A stretch of DNA of 64,000 nucleotides from Effusibacillus dendaii (GTDB lineage: Bacteria > Bacillota > Bacilli > Tumebacillales > Effusibacillaceae). The translations under genes and the position numbers were made by a program. Location: the NCBI RefSeq assembly GCF_015097055.1, contig NZ_AP023366.1, forward strand, positions 372,001 to 436,000, written 5' to 3'. Below the pieces are notes generated by a model that did no database searches, was not told the origin of the DNA, and saw only the letters and a list, made by a program, of their open reading frames with translations. Positions 35,094-42,290 of this stretch are shown one piece after another (position 1 is the stretch's first letter; each line of letters starts with the position of its first letter).

Positions 35094-35273
35094 TTAAAGA
35101 CAGGTATGAATCTTCCGGATGGATATGGGAATGGCTGTCGGATCACTAGATAGATGCGGGTTAACCCAATCTGAGGAGAACAGCAAATGGGTCACCCCCA
35201 GTTCCACTGCCTTTTGACGAGCCAATTCTTTAATCTGTTCAGCGGGGAGCGGCATGGGACTTGAATATTCCAC
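35094..35273 (-). CDS. Small hypothetical protein (59 residues)
   Basis: This is a short minus-strand ORF that begins at GTG 35273, with GGGGTGA six bases upstream, and ends at TAA 35094. The product starts MEYSSPMPLPAEQIKELARQ and continues with a short amphipathic helix and VTHLLFSSDWVNPH, ending CL. It has no signal peptide or known motif. A terminator hairpin follows directly on the same strand. I do not recognise the family. It fills the 380-base gap between mtaD and ypmA. Confidence 0.55.
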   Translation of the reverse strand: MEYSSPMPLPAEQIKELARQKAVELGVTHLLFSSDWVNPHLSSDPTAIPISIRKIHTCL

Positions 35274-35398
35274 TGTCGATCACCCCTTTACCGTGATAGC
35301 TATAGTATCCCTTTCGGTTTCTGTCGTATGTTAGCAGGATTTTACCATGACAGGGGTAAACAGGACGCGCTTTCATGTTATAATTGAGGTGAAATCGG

Positions 35399-35584
35399 TT
35401 GGAGTCCAATATAGTGGAAACGATTGCGACATTTCAATTCGCAGATGGCGATCACCTTTATCAAGTTGTGGATTTCCTGAATCGTACGCTGAAGTCTTAT
35501 GATTTGGCGTTTGGTCTTTCGAAAGAGACAGATGGCTGCCTGTATTTGTCTGTTTATGAAATAACAACATCCCCTGACACATAA
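35399..35584 (+). CDS. ypmA: YpmA-like small protein
   Basis: The 61-residue cytoplasmic protein of unknown function has a pattern (DHLYQVVDFLNRTLKSYDLAFGLS) that matches B. subtilis YpmA (about 56 residues), and the neighbour ypmB is the same. The TTG start follows GAGGTGA six bases upstream. A TATAAT just before that site is too close to serve as a promoter. In B. subtilis the order continues aspB-asnS-dnaD; here ypmA-ypmB is followed by other genes. Confidence 0.8.
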   Translation: MESNIVETIATFQFADGDHLYQVVDFLNRTLKSYDLAFGLSKETDGCLYLSVYEITTSPDT

Positions 35585-35600
35585 TGCGAGAGGAAGTTCC

Positions 35601-36110
35601 ATGCGAAAAATCCTATTTTACAGCCTGTCCGTGTGTGCAATTGTCATAATCGGAACCTTATTTCTGCTGCGGCAATTAACGTATGCGCAAATGCCCGATT
35701 TGCAGTCCGCCGCGCAAACCGCGGTTGACCATTCTGCGTTGTTCCAAATCGTGTCTGCAGAAGTGTATTCGAATGGACCCAGTTGTTTCGTGTTTACCGG
35801 AACGGATAAATTGGGCCGGGAAATGATTGTAGTGAGCAGCAAAGATCGGGTATTGGGATCCGAATATACGGATAAGGGGCTGAAACGGAGCGTCCTGGAA
35901 GACAAAGCGCGGGCAAACGGCTTTCAACGAATCGATCGGATGACACTCGGTATCGTGGACCCGAACGGGCCAAATCCGTTCAAGTCGAATGGCACTACGA
36001 CATTATTCTGGGAGATTTATGGAGTGAATCAACAGGGAAAGAGACAATACAGTTACCTTGATTTCTACACAGGTAATCTCCTTGCGACGTACAGTTTGGA
36101 AGCTAAATAA
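35601..36110 (+). CDS. ypmB: YpmB-like membrane-anchored protein (DUF5590)
   Basis: The protein has 169 residues: a single N-terminal transmembrane segment (about 7-25), then an extracytoplasmic region with two PepSY-like halves (VVDHSALFQIVSAEVYSNGPSCFVFTGTDKLGREMIVV ... ANGFQRIDRMTLGIVDPNG ... YGVNQQGKRQYSYLDFYTGNLL). Family function is unknown; a cell-envelope role is likely. The ATG follows GAGAGGAAG. ypmA lies 16 bases upstream, so the two are probably cotranscribed. Confidence 0.85.
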   Translation: MRKILFYSLSVCAIVIIGTLFLLRQLTYAQMPDLQSAAQTAVDHSALFQIVSAEVYSNGPSCFVFTGTDKLGREMIVVSSKDRVLGSEYTDKGLKRSVLEDKARANGFQRIDRMTLGIVDPNGPNPFKSNGTTTLFWEIYGVNQQGKRQYSYLDFYTGNLLATYSLEAK

Positions 36111-36132
36111 GATAGCAGACCTTTTAGGGGAA

Positions 36133-36169
36133 CTGTCCCGAAAGTGGATACGATCACTTTTCGGGGCAG
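36133..36169. terminator. Long hairpin after ypmB
   Basis: CTGTCCCGAAAGTG (36133-36146) pairs with CACTTTTCGGGGCAG (36155-36169), with one bulge and an eight-base loop. No proper T run follows on either strand, so termination is plausible but unproven. Confidence 0.5.
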
Positions 36170-36321
36170 CTCTATTTGTGTAAAGCAAATATCCGCTTGC
36201 AGGCAGTCCTTTCTTTTTCTGTAAGCTCTGGTCAAGATTACATATGAGAGATACAATTTATTTATGATATACTTATTTTGCTTTGTTTATGTAAACTATA
36301 TCGGGAAGGAGGGTTGTAACC

Positions 36322-36861
36322 TTGTCGCGAATACGGTTATTACCCACGTTGATATTTTTTGCTGCTGCTATGATTTTGTTGTTCGGCGGATGGACTTTAT
36401 ATCGGGATTTCGGCCTGGTTCGCCCTCTTGAACAGGAATTGAAAGGAACGCATCAGGTTGTGCAGGTTGATGTAACAGTAAAAGGTACGCAAAAATCAAT
36501 TACCGTATCCATGAATCGGGTGGATGATTTGCAAACGGCGTACCGGGATATTATCGACAAGGTGTCAGAAACGTTTAATACAGAAACAACTGTGAAAATT
36601 CGGGACAAACGTACACCTGAGATGGAAGCGTTGTTCCAAGCCTACCAGCCTGTAATCTATGAAGGGATTTCGAAAGGCAGTTTTACCGATATGATTGACA
36701 CGATCCAGAAACGAGCGAAACAGGACGGAATGTCGCGGGCCGTTGTAACAATGGATCGGGAGAATATATATGTACAACTGGAGCAAGCGGACCACTATCT
36801 GTACGAAGTGATCCCATACAATAAATTGCCTGTTTCACAGCAGGGGGTGAAAACTTTATGA
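36322..36861 (+). CDS. Single-pass membrane protein coupled to the FtsH-like protease
   Basis: I do not recognise the family. The 179-residue product has a positively charged start (MSRIR), one transmembrane helix (about 7-25) and an outward-facing soluble domain of about 150 residues with alternating beta and alpha character (VVQVDVTVKGTQKSITVSMN ... VSETFNTETTVKIRDKRT). The TTG start follows AAGGAGG. Its stop overlaps the ATG of the FtsH-like gene by four bases, so the two proteins are made together. It may supply the extracytoplasmic sensing part that the short FtsH lacks. That is inference. Confidence 0.75.
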   Translation: MSRIRLLPTLIFFAAAMILLFGGWTLYRDFGLVRPLEQELKGTHQVVQVDVTVKGTQKSITVSMNRVDDLQTAYRDIIDKVSETFNTETTVKIRDKRTPEMEALFQAYQPVIYEGISKGSFTDMIDTIQKRAKQDGMSRAVVTMDRENIYVQLEQADHYLYEVIPYNKLPVSQQGVKTL

Positions 36862-38339
36862 TTCGTGAAGCGATTCTCGGTATCGGTGCGGCTGCTACCG
36901 TATTTTGTCTATACCTGGGAATCAATGCATTTCCATTTGTCTTACTTGCTATCCTGTTGTTTGCGATGTCTGTTGTTGCGGAGCGGAAAGGTGCGCTGAC
37001 GACAGGAAGAAAGGAACGTACATCTACGCATCGGGTTGAATTTGGCAACATTGGCGGTCAGGAGATGGCGAAACGGGAGCTGATGGAAGCGCTCGATTTT
37101 CTGCGTTTTCGTGATAAAATCAGCTCGCTTGGCATTCGACCGTTAAAAGGGATTCTGCTTACAGGTCCGCCGGGAACAGGGAAAACCTTAATGGCCAAAG
37201 CGGCTGCCACTTATACCGATTCCGTATTTGTATCGGCGAGCGGTTCCGAATTTGTTGAGATGTATGTAGGGGTTGGAGCGTCCCGTGTTCGTGAATTGTT
37301 TAAAAAGGCAAGAACGCTTGCGAAAAACGAAAACAAGGATTCGGCGATCATTTTTATCGACGAAATTGACGTGATCGGTGGCAAGCGAGGCGGCGGGCAG
37401 GGGCATCAGGAGTATGATCAAACACTCAATCAGCTGTTGACCGAAATGGATGGCATGCAAACCACAACCAACCCGCTTGTGCTTGTCGTGGCAGCAACCA
37501 ACCGGGTAGATATGCTGGATCCTGCGCTGCTTCGACCTGGCCGGTTTGACCGTCAGATTAAGGTCGATTTGCCTGATAAAGAAGGACGACTGCATATTCT
37601 TAAAATCCAGACAGCAAACAAACCGCTGGCCGAAGATGTTGACCTGGAAACCATTGCAAAAGAATCGTACGGCTTTTCCGGTGCACAACTGGAGAGTTTG
37701 ACCAATGAGGCAGCGATTCTCGCCATGCGTGAAAACAAAACTAAAATTGAAACAGAACACCTCCGTGATGCGGTTAATAAAGTCCTGCTCGGTGAGAAAA
37801 CCGGCAAGCGTCCATCGCCGGACGAGTTGCTGCGTGTTTCTGTACACGAGTTAGGACATGCGATTGCATCTGAATCGGTCAGACCGAATTCGGTGGCTCA
37901 CATTACGATCGCCCCGCGCGGCAACGCACTCGGATTTGTTCGACAGATACCGGAAGCGGATGCTTATCTGTATACGAAGGAACAATTGGAAGGACAGATT
38001 ATGGTCGCGTTGGCTGGTACGGTTTCCGAAGAGCTTTTGTTTGGCAACCGTTCAACGGGAGCCTCCAACGATTTTGTGCAAGCGTCGCAACTGGCTCGAA
38101 CGATGATTTCCTGTGGGTTGTCATCACTCGGAATTGTGGATGCGGAAAACTTGCAGCGAAACGTATTGGATGAAGAAATCCGCCGTATCTTAGCAGAAAT
38201 GGAAGAGCGTACACGCCAATTGCTGGCACAGTACAAGCCAGGCATCGAAAGTTTATCCAAAACGTTGGTCGAAGAGGAAAGCATGACAGGAGAGGCTTTC
38301 CATGAATGGATGAAACAGCAAAAGGCAAAATGTGCGTAA
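36858..38339 (+). CDS. Compact FtsH-like AAA+ zinc metalloprotease
   Basis: This is a membrane-anchored ATP-dependent protease. Two hydrophobic helices (about 6-24 and 26-41) follow each other with almost no loop, unlike the 70-plus-residue extracytoplasmic domain of ordinary FtsH. The AAA module has Walker A GPPGTGKT (103-110), pore loop FVEMYVG, Walker B IIFIDEID (163-170) and the second region of homology (AATNRVDMLDPALLRPGRFD). The M41 domain has HELGH (329-333) and the third ligand D404. Total 493 residues against 600 or more for FtsH. It is coupled by ATGA to the preceding membrane protein. It is a paralogue, not the housekeeping ftsH. Confidence 0.92.
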   Translation: MIREAILGIGAAATVFCLYLGINAFPFVLLAILLFAMSVVAERKGALTTGRKERTSTHRVEFGNIGGQEMAKRELMEALDFLRFRDKISSLGIRPLKGILLTGPPGTGKTLMAKAAATYTDSVFVSASGSEFVEMYVGVGASRVRELFKKARTLAKNENKDSAIIFIDEIDVIGGKRGGGQGHQEYDQTLNQLLTEMDGMQTTTNPLVLVVAATNRVDMLDPALLRPGRFDRQIKVDLPDKEGRLHILKIQTANKPLAEDVDLETIAKESYGFSGAQLESLTNEAAILAMRENKTKIETEHLRDAVNKVLLGEKTGKRPSPDELLRVSVHELGHAIASESVRPNSVAHITIAPRGNALGFVRQIPEADAYLYTKEQLEGQIMVALAGTVSEELLFGNRSTGASNDFVQASQLARTMISCGLSSLGIVDAENLQRNVLDEEIRRILAEMEERTRQLLAQYKPGIESLSKTLVEEESMTGEAFHEWMKQQKAKCA

Positions 38340-38342
38340 ATC

Positions 38343-38384
38343 AAAACCGATTCAGGAGCCGTTCGCTCGCGAATCGGTTTTTTT
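38343..38384 (+). terminator. Terminator after the FtsH-like gene
   Basis: AAAACCGATTC (38343-38353) pairs perfectly with GAATCGGTTTT (38371-38381) and runs into T residues. The loop is 17 bases. Confidence 0.85.
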
Positions 38385-38390
38385 GCTTGG

Positions 38391-38469
38391 TCGATAGGAA
38401 TTTATAAATTTTATCCTATCGACATAAGTGCAACTAGGCTTCCGCCTGCGCTTAAGCCTGGCGAAAGCC
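38391..38469. repeat. Double-hairpin intergenic element
   Basis: TCGATAGGA (38391-38399) and TCCTATCGA (38414-38422) form one hairpin. GGCTTCCGCC (38437-38446) and GGCGAAAGCC (38460-38469), with one mismatch, form a second. There is no coding potential, and it looks like a mobile palindromic repeat or a structured RNA. A genome-wide copy count would tell. Confidence 0.45.
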
Positions 38470-38500
38470 AAGTTTTCTTTATTTGTAGGTCTACCGCTCT

Positions 38501-38529
38501 ATGTCAGAATACAGATAGTTTGCTATACT
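38501..38529 (+). promoter_or_regulatory. Probable promoter of the DnaD-like/DnaI operon
   Basis: ATGTCA (38501-38506, four of six), a 17-base spacer, TATACT (38524-38529), placing the start about 27 bases before the first gene. Confidence 0.5.
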
Positions 38530-38562
38530 AAAATCGGATTGAAATGAAAAGGACAGGTGCTC

Positions 38563-39684
38563 ATGAATAACCTCAGGACCTTATCGACTCGAATTGAAAA
38601 AGAGTACGATCCGATTCGTAACGTATGGGAGACCCGAGTGCAGTTCATACTGCATCAGGATGCGCTTTACTCCGGTTTCTTGGCGGAGATTCCGCCGCAT
38701 CTTCTTCACTCGTTGGTGTGTTTGTCGCTGTTTATGAATGAGAGCGGCAAGATTGAAATTTCTGTTGCGGATTTTGCTCGTGCGTTAGGCATCTCTTTAC
38801 AACTTGCACAAAAAAGAATTGAGGAATTGGCAGCATTTCGCTTTCAGGAGCAGCCAATTGTTCATATAAACAAAACACGGGTCATTCAATACGATGAAGA
38901 ACGGGTTTCGTTATCGATTCTCCCCATTTCTCCGATTACGTTTGTGGATGAACGTGACGAACAGCGCCGCCCCACGTTTACCGCCAAAAATTCTGATTAT
39001 CTGTATGAATATTTTCGAATGATGCTGGGGGTTGAACAACTGGCGGAGTCCGATAAGGAACTGCTCGCCACATTGCAAGGTTATCCGTATGAACTTCCGC
39101 CGCAGGTGATTGAAGTATTGATTGAACATGTAATGGAATACAAAAAAGGGTTTGATCGTCAATACTTGATGACAATTGCCCATTCCTGGTCGGTTGCATC
39201 GATCATCACGAAGGATCAGGCTTTGCAGTGGATCAAGGAAACCAAAACATTGTCCGTTCCCACTCTTGGAGAGGATTCATCTGAAAAGTACCTGTTGCAG
39301 TTTTTGCGCGACAGAATTCGAAGAGAACCGTCCGCTGTACAAATCAATATAATTTTGCAGCTCTTGGAGGAGCCGTTTCAGCTTGAACCGGGCTGTGTTG
39401 AAGCGCTGATTGATCATGTCACCTCACACTTTGCTTTGACCAAAGGGAAACCGGATTTTCCCAAAAACTATGTGGAGGCGGTCGTGCAGGATTGGCAGGA
39501 ACGGGGAATTCGAACACGAACAGAAGCGCTTCAGGCAATCGAAGAATGGAAACAGAAGTATGCGATCAAACCGGCTGACGCCACGGGCAAATCAAGGCAA
39601 CGGAAATCGGCTGCGAAAAGACAGGATGCGTCGAATTTTAAAAGCGACTATCTGGACAAGCTTCGCAAAGCTGGTTTGAAATAG
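38563..39684 (+). CDS. DnaD/DnaB-family replication initiation protein
   Basis: This is a DnaD/DnaB (primosome) superfamily protein of about 373 residues. The N-terminal part is winged-helix-like (ISVADFARALGISLQLAQKRIEEL). From about 145 there are two related DnaB_2-type helical segments (DYLYEYFRMMLGVEQLAESDKELLATL and the 245-320 region), with the YVEAVVQDWQERGIRT motif typical of the family. A basic tail follows. Such proteins help load the replicative helicase at origins or restarted forks. The dnaI-like gene follows after ten bases, which favours a DnaB-like role. ATG 38563 is used; GTG 38557 is possible. Confidence 0.82.
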   Translation: MNNLRTLSTRIEKEYDPIRNVWETRVQFILHQDALYSGFLAEIPPHLLHSLVCLSLFMNESGKIEISVADFARALGISLQLAQKRIEELAAFRFQEQPIVHINKTRVIQYDEERVSLSILPISPITFVDERDEQRRPTFTAKNSDYLYEYFRMMLGVEQLAESDKELLATLQGYPYELPPQVIEVLIEHVMEYKKGFDRQYLMTIAHSWSVASIITKDQALQWIKETKTLSVPTLGEDSSEKYLLQFLRDRIRREPSAVQINIILQLLEEPFQLEPGCVEALIDHVTSHFALTKGKPDFPKNYVEAVVQDWQERGIRTRTEALQAIEEWKQKYAIKPADATGKSRQRKSAAKRQDASNFKSDYLDKLRKAGLK

Positions 39685-39694
39685 GAGGGGCCGT

Positions 39695-40678
39695 ATGCAA
39701 CCGACGCCGATTGGATCTCTGTTGGGTAACCCGAATGCATGGAAACAACATGCCGATTCGTTAAACAGGCAGATGATGGAACAGCCGAAAGAGTATTGGG
39801 AATCTGTGTTTCCTGAGCTGAAGACGGCCGACCTGCCTCCCTCTTTCTATACGAAGAGTGTATCCCTGCAGCTGATGCATATTTTATCCGACCGCAAAAA
39901 ATGCGAGGGGTGTACAGGCTTCCTTGCTTGCCCGAAAGAGGAGGATGCGAAAGGCCATCAGTTCTCCATTGGTTTGGGGGAAACGGGGATATTCGAACAG
40001 GTCAGCAAATGCAGTTTTTATCAGGAATACCTGGCCGCTGAACTGGAGAATCGGCTGTGGTCCTTTTCCGGATTGAACGAAGGCCACCGGCGGATGACAT
40101 TTGACAATTTTCCTGACTCGCAAAAACGGTTGAACCGTGAACTGTGTTTGCAGGCGTTTCAGTTCGCCAATGAATATACGCCCGGTTCTTCCATGAAAGG
40201 GTTATATATATATGGCTCTTTTGGCACTGCGAAAACCCATCTGGCATCCGCCATTTTAAACCGGCTGATCGCTCGCAAAATCCGGGTCTTGTATGTACAG
40301 GCGGAAAAAACGTTTGCGGCGCTGTCTGATTTATATTTTCGGGAAAACAGGGATGGTCTGCCGACACGCTCGGAAATTCTCGACAAGTATATTTCTTCTG
40401 ACGTGCTTGTGATTGATGAATTGGGGCATGAAAATGTAAACGAATCGTCTATATGGGCGCTTTACACGATTTTGAACGGACGGGAACCGGAACGAAAACC
40501 GGTCATTATCACATCCAACTATTCTCCTGTTGAATTGGCGGATAAATACTTGAAGCGAGCTTCCGAAGAAACAGGGAAACGGGCAGCAGCGCTTGTTTCA
40601 CGGTTGCTCTGGTTAACCGAACCGTTTGAAATGTTTGGTGAAGATTACCGTTGGCAGGGTCTGAAAATTCAAGAGTAA
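39695..40678 (+). CDS. dnaI: DnaI/DnaC-like helicase loader
   Basis: This is an AAA+ ATPase that loads the replicative helicase. The N-terminal region carries C70, C73, C79, H88 and C106, matching the zinc-binding helicase-interaction domain of DnaI. The ATPase core starts near 165 with a Walker A GSFGTAKT (174-181), in which the usual glycine before lysine is alanine; Walker B is VLVIDELG. The C-terminus (ALVSRLLWLTEPFEMFGEDYRW) is the arginine-finger region. 327 residues; GGAGGGG site. The pair with a DnaB/DnaD-type gene mirrors B. subtilis dnaB-dnaI. Confidence 0.87.
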   Translation: MQPTPIGSLLGNPNAWKQHADSLNRQMMEQPKEYWESVFPELKTADLPPSFYTKSVSLQLMHILSDRKKCEGCTGFLACPKEEDAKGHQFSIGLGETGIFEQVSKCSFYQEYLAAELENRLWSFSGLNEGHRRMTFDNFPDSQKRLNRELCLQAFQFANEYTPGSSMKGLYIYGSFGTAKTHLASAILNRLIARKIRVLYVQAEKTFAALSDLYFRENRDGLPTRSEILDKYISSDVLVIDELGHENVNESSIWALYTILNGREPERKPVIITSNYSPVELADKYLKRASEETGKRAAALVSRLLWLTEPFEMFGEDYRWQGLKIQE

Positions 40679-40682
40679 ACAT

Positions 40683-40712
40683 ATGCTCCTGTGAGGAACA
40701 GGGGCATTTTTT
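40683..40712 (+). terminator. Terminator after dnaI
   Basis: ATGCTCCTG (40683-40691) pairs with CAGGGGCAT (40699-40707), one wobble, seven-base loop, followed by six T residues. Confidence 0.85.
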
Positions 40713-40771
40713 ATCGAATTTAATCTCAACCTGAAAAAGAGGAATTGATCCACTGCGCATCTAATTACATT

Positions 40772-40793
40772 ACATACCGACCGGATGGTATGT
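40772..40793. promoter_or_regulatory. Operator-like palindrome upstream of the TetR gene
   Basis: ACATACC (40772-40778) and GGTATGT (40787-40793) are exact inverted arms around GACCGGAT. The site ends 25 bases before the tetR start and is the natural candidate for autoregulation. The core TACCGACCGGATGG recurs inside the gene at 41305. Confidence 0.65.
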
Positions 40794-40818
40794 ACAGAAA
40801 GGGGGGATCCGAACAGGC

Positions 40819-41400
40819 ATGAATCTTCAGGCAAACTTGCTGCAAGTGGCTGTCGGTTTATTTGAAGAAAAGGGATATGCGAGAACTTCCGTACAGGATA
40901 TCGTATCAGCCGCTGGTGTGACGAAAGGCGCTTTCTATCATTATTTTACAGGGAAAGAAGACGTTTTGATGGCGCTGCATGAGCAATACATCAATGGATT
41001 GCTTGCAAAATCAACCGCCGTCACCGATTCGACCATGCATCCAACAGAAAAATTAAGCAGGTTGATGGAGATTCTGCTGGGGGAAATTGCTCACTATGGG
41101 GCGTATGCCAAAGTTTTTTTTACGGAAAAACATCATCTGCATCCTGACCACTTGCAGCACATCCGTGTGAAACGGGATGCGTATGCGAAGCTGTTTGAGG
41201 ATGTGATGCGGGAAGGAATGGAAACAGGGGAGTTTCGCGGCGATTTGGACCCTGTGATTGCCAGTTTGGGGATTTTGGGCATTTGCAATTGGACGTATCA
41301 GTGGTACCGACCGGATGGAAAGTATACGATCGATGCGATCACACGTTTTTTGAGGAGCATTGTGGAAACAGGTATTTTGGAAAAGGAAGCACGGCCATAA
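40819..41400 (+). CDS. TetR/AcrR family regulator of the acyl-CoA gene cluster
   Basis: The repressor has 193 residues. The N-terminal helix-turn-helix is LFEEKGYARTSVQDIVSAAGVTKGAFYHYFTGKEDVL. The C-terminal ligand domain resembles fatty-acid or aromatic-catabolism TetR regulators, with KVFFTEKHHLHPDHLQHIRVKRDAY. It probably senses an acyl-CoA and controls the genes that follow; ligand and targets are inferred from context. The ATG follows GGGGGGAT at moderate spacing. The palindrome at 40772 is its likely operator. Confidence 0.88.
   Translation: MNLQANLLQVAVGLFEEKGYARTSVQDIVSAAGVTKGAFYHYFTGKEDVLMALHEQYINGLLAKSTAVTDSTMHPTEKLSRLMEILLGEIAHYGAYAKVFFTEKHHLHPDHLQHIRVKRDAYAKLFEDVMREGMETGEFRGDLDPVIASLGILGICNWTYQWYRPDGKYTIDAITRFLRSIVETGILEKEARP
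41305..41318. promoter_or_regulatory. Second copy of the operator core inside tetR
   Basis: The 14 bases TACCGACCGGATGG repeat exactly the core of the upstream operator (40775-40788). Here they encode part of WYRPDGKY. This could be an auxiliary roadblock operator or chance; the flanks are not palindromic. Confidence 0.3.
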
Positions 41401-41423
41401 AACATAAAAGAGGGGGAGACAAT

Positions 41424-42200
41424 ATGCGAAGCATTCAGCAACTTTTTGATTTGAGCGGTAAAACGGCCATCGTAACAGGGGGAGGCCGCGGGTTAGGTGA
41501 ACAAATTGCTGTCGGTTTGGCGGAAGCGGGCGCTGATGTGGTCGTCTGTTCCCGCAAGAAAGAAAATTGTGACGAAGTAGCTGGAAAAATCAAAGCGATC
41601 GGACGCCAAAGCTTATCATTTGGCTGTGACGTAACCAATCCGGAAGATGCGGATCGGGTGGTAAAAGAAACGCTTAACGCATTCGGCAAAATTGATATTT
41701 TGATCAATAACTCCGGAATTTCCTGGGGAGCGCCGACAGAGGAATATCCGCTTGACAAATTTAATCAAGTGCTAAACGTCAATGTCACCGGTTTGTTTAT
41801 CATGTCCCGGGCGGTTGGGGTTGAAATGCAGAAAAGAAACTACGGACGCATCCTGAATGTTGCATCAGTGGCAGGGTTGGTGGGAAGCGACCCGCGTGCG
41901 ATGAACGCGATCGCATATAATGCCAGCAAAGGGGCTGTCATTTCTTTCACGAAAGATTTGGCCGTTAAATGGGCAAAGAAAGGGATTACGGTTAATGCGC
42001 TGGCGCCCGGATTTTTCCCAACCAAAATGTCGCAGGGATTGCTTAAAATGTATGGCGACGTAATCCTGGAGGGAACGCCGATGGGCCGCTTTGGAGCAGA
42101 AGATGAACTAAAGGGGGCGGCTGTATTTTTTGCTTCCGATGCATCCAGCTATATTACCGGTCAGGTGCTCCCTGTTGACGGTGGCGTCACAGCAAGCTAA
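41424..42200 (+). CDS. SDR-family oxidoreductase (first of three)
   Basis: This is a short-chain dehydrogenase of 258 residues, similar to gluconate 5-dehydrogenase/3-oxoacyl reductases. It has TGGGRGLG for NAD(P) binding, NNSG in place of NNAG, the catalytic YNASK, and PVDGG at the end. Directly after tetR, it probably oxidises a hydroxyl in the degraded acid. The ATG at 41424 follows AGGGGGAGA; the longer open frame overlaps tetR and is ignored. Substrate unknown. Confidence 0.88.
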   Translation: MRSIQQLFDLSGKTAIVTGGGRGLGEQIAVGLAEAGADVVVCSRKKENCDEVAGKIKAIGRQSLSFGCDVTNPEDADRVVKETLNAFGKIDILINNSGISWGAPTEEYPLDKFNQVLNVNVTGLFIMSRAVGVEMQKRNYGRILNVASVAGLVGSDPRAMNAIAYNASKGAVISFTKDLAVKWAKKGITVNALAPGFFPTKMSQGLLKMYGDVILEGTPMGRFGAEDELKGAAVFFASDASSYITGQVLPVDGGVTAS

Positions 42201-42207
42201 ATAAAAA

Positions 42208-42239
42208 AGGTCTGGCCCGTACAGGTCAGACCTGATTTT
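42208..42239 (+). terminator. Terminator after the first SDR gene
   Basis: AGGTCTG (42208-42214) and CAGACCT (42227-42233) with additional GCC/GGT pairing inside, followed by a short T run. Confidence 0.65.
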
Positions 42240-42290
42240 CGTGTTGCAAGCCTATCTTGTGTTGAGAGTCTATTTCGTGTTGCAAGGCTA
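42237..42290. repeat. Three tandem 18-bp imperfect repeats
   Basis: The units at 42237-42254, 42255-42272 and 42273-42290 share TTTCGTGTTGCAAGSCTA with a few changes in the middle copy. The last unit contains the stop codon of the minus-strand hydrolase. Confidence 0.65.

Noticed and set aside
35379-35384. TATAAT as -10 box of ypmA
   Set aside because: It lies so close to the ribosome binding site that the transcript would start within it, and no -35 is present.
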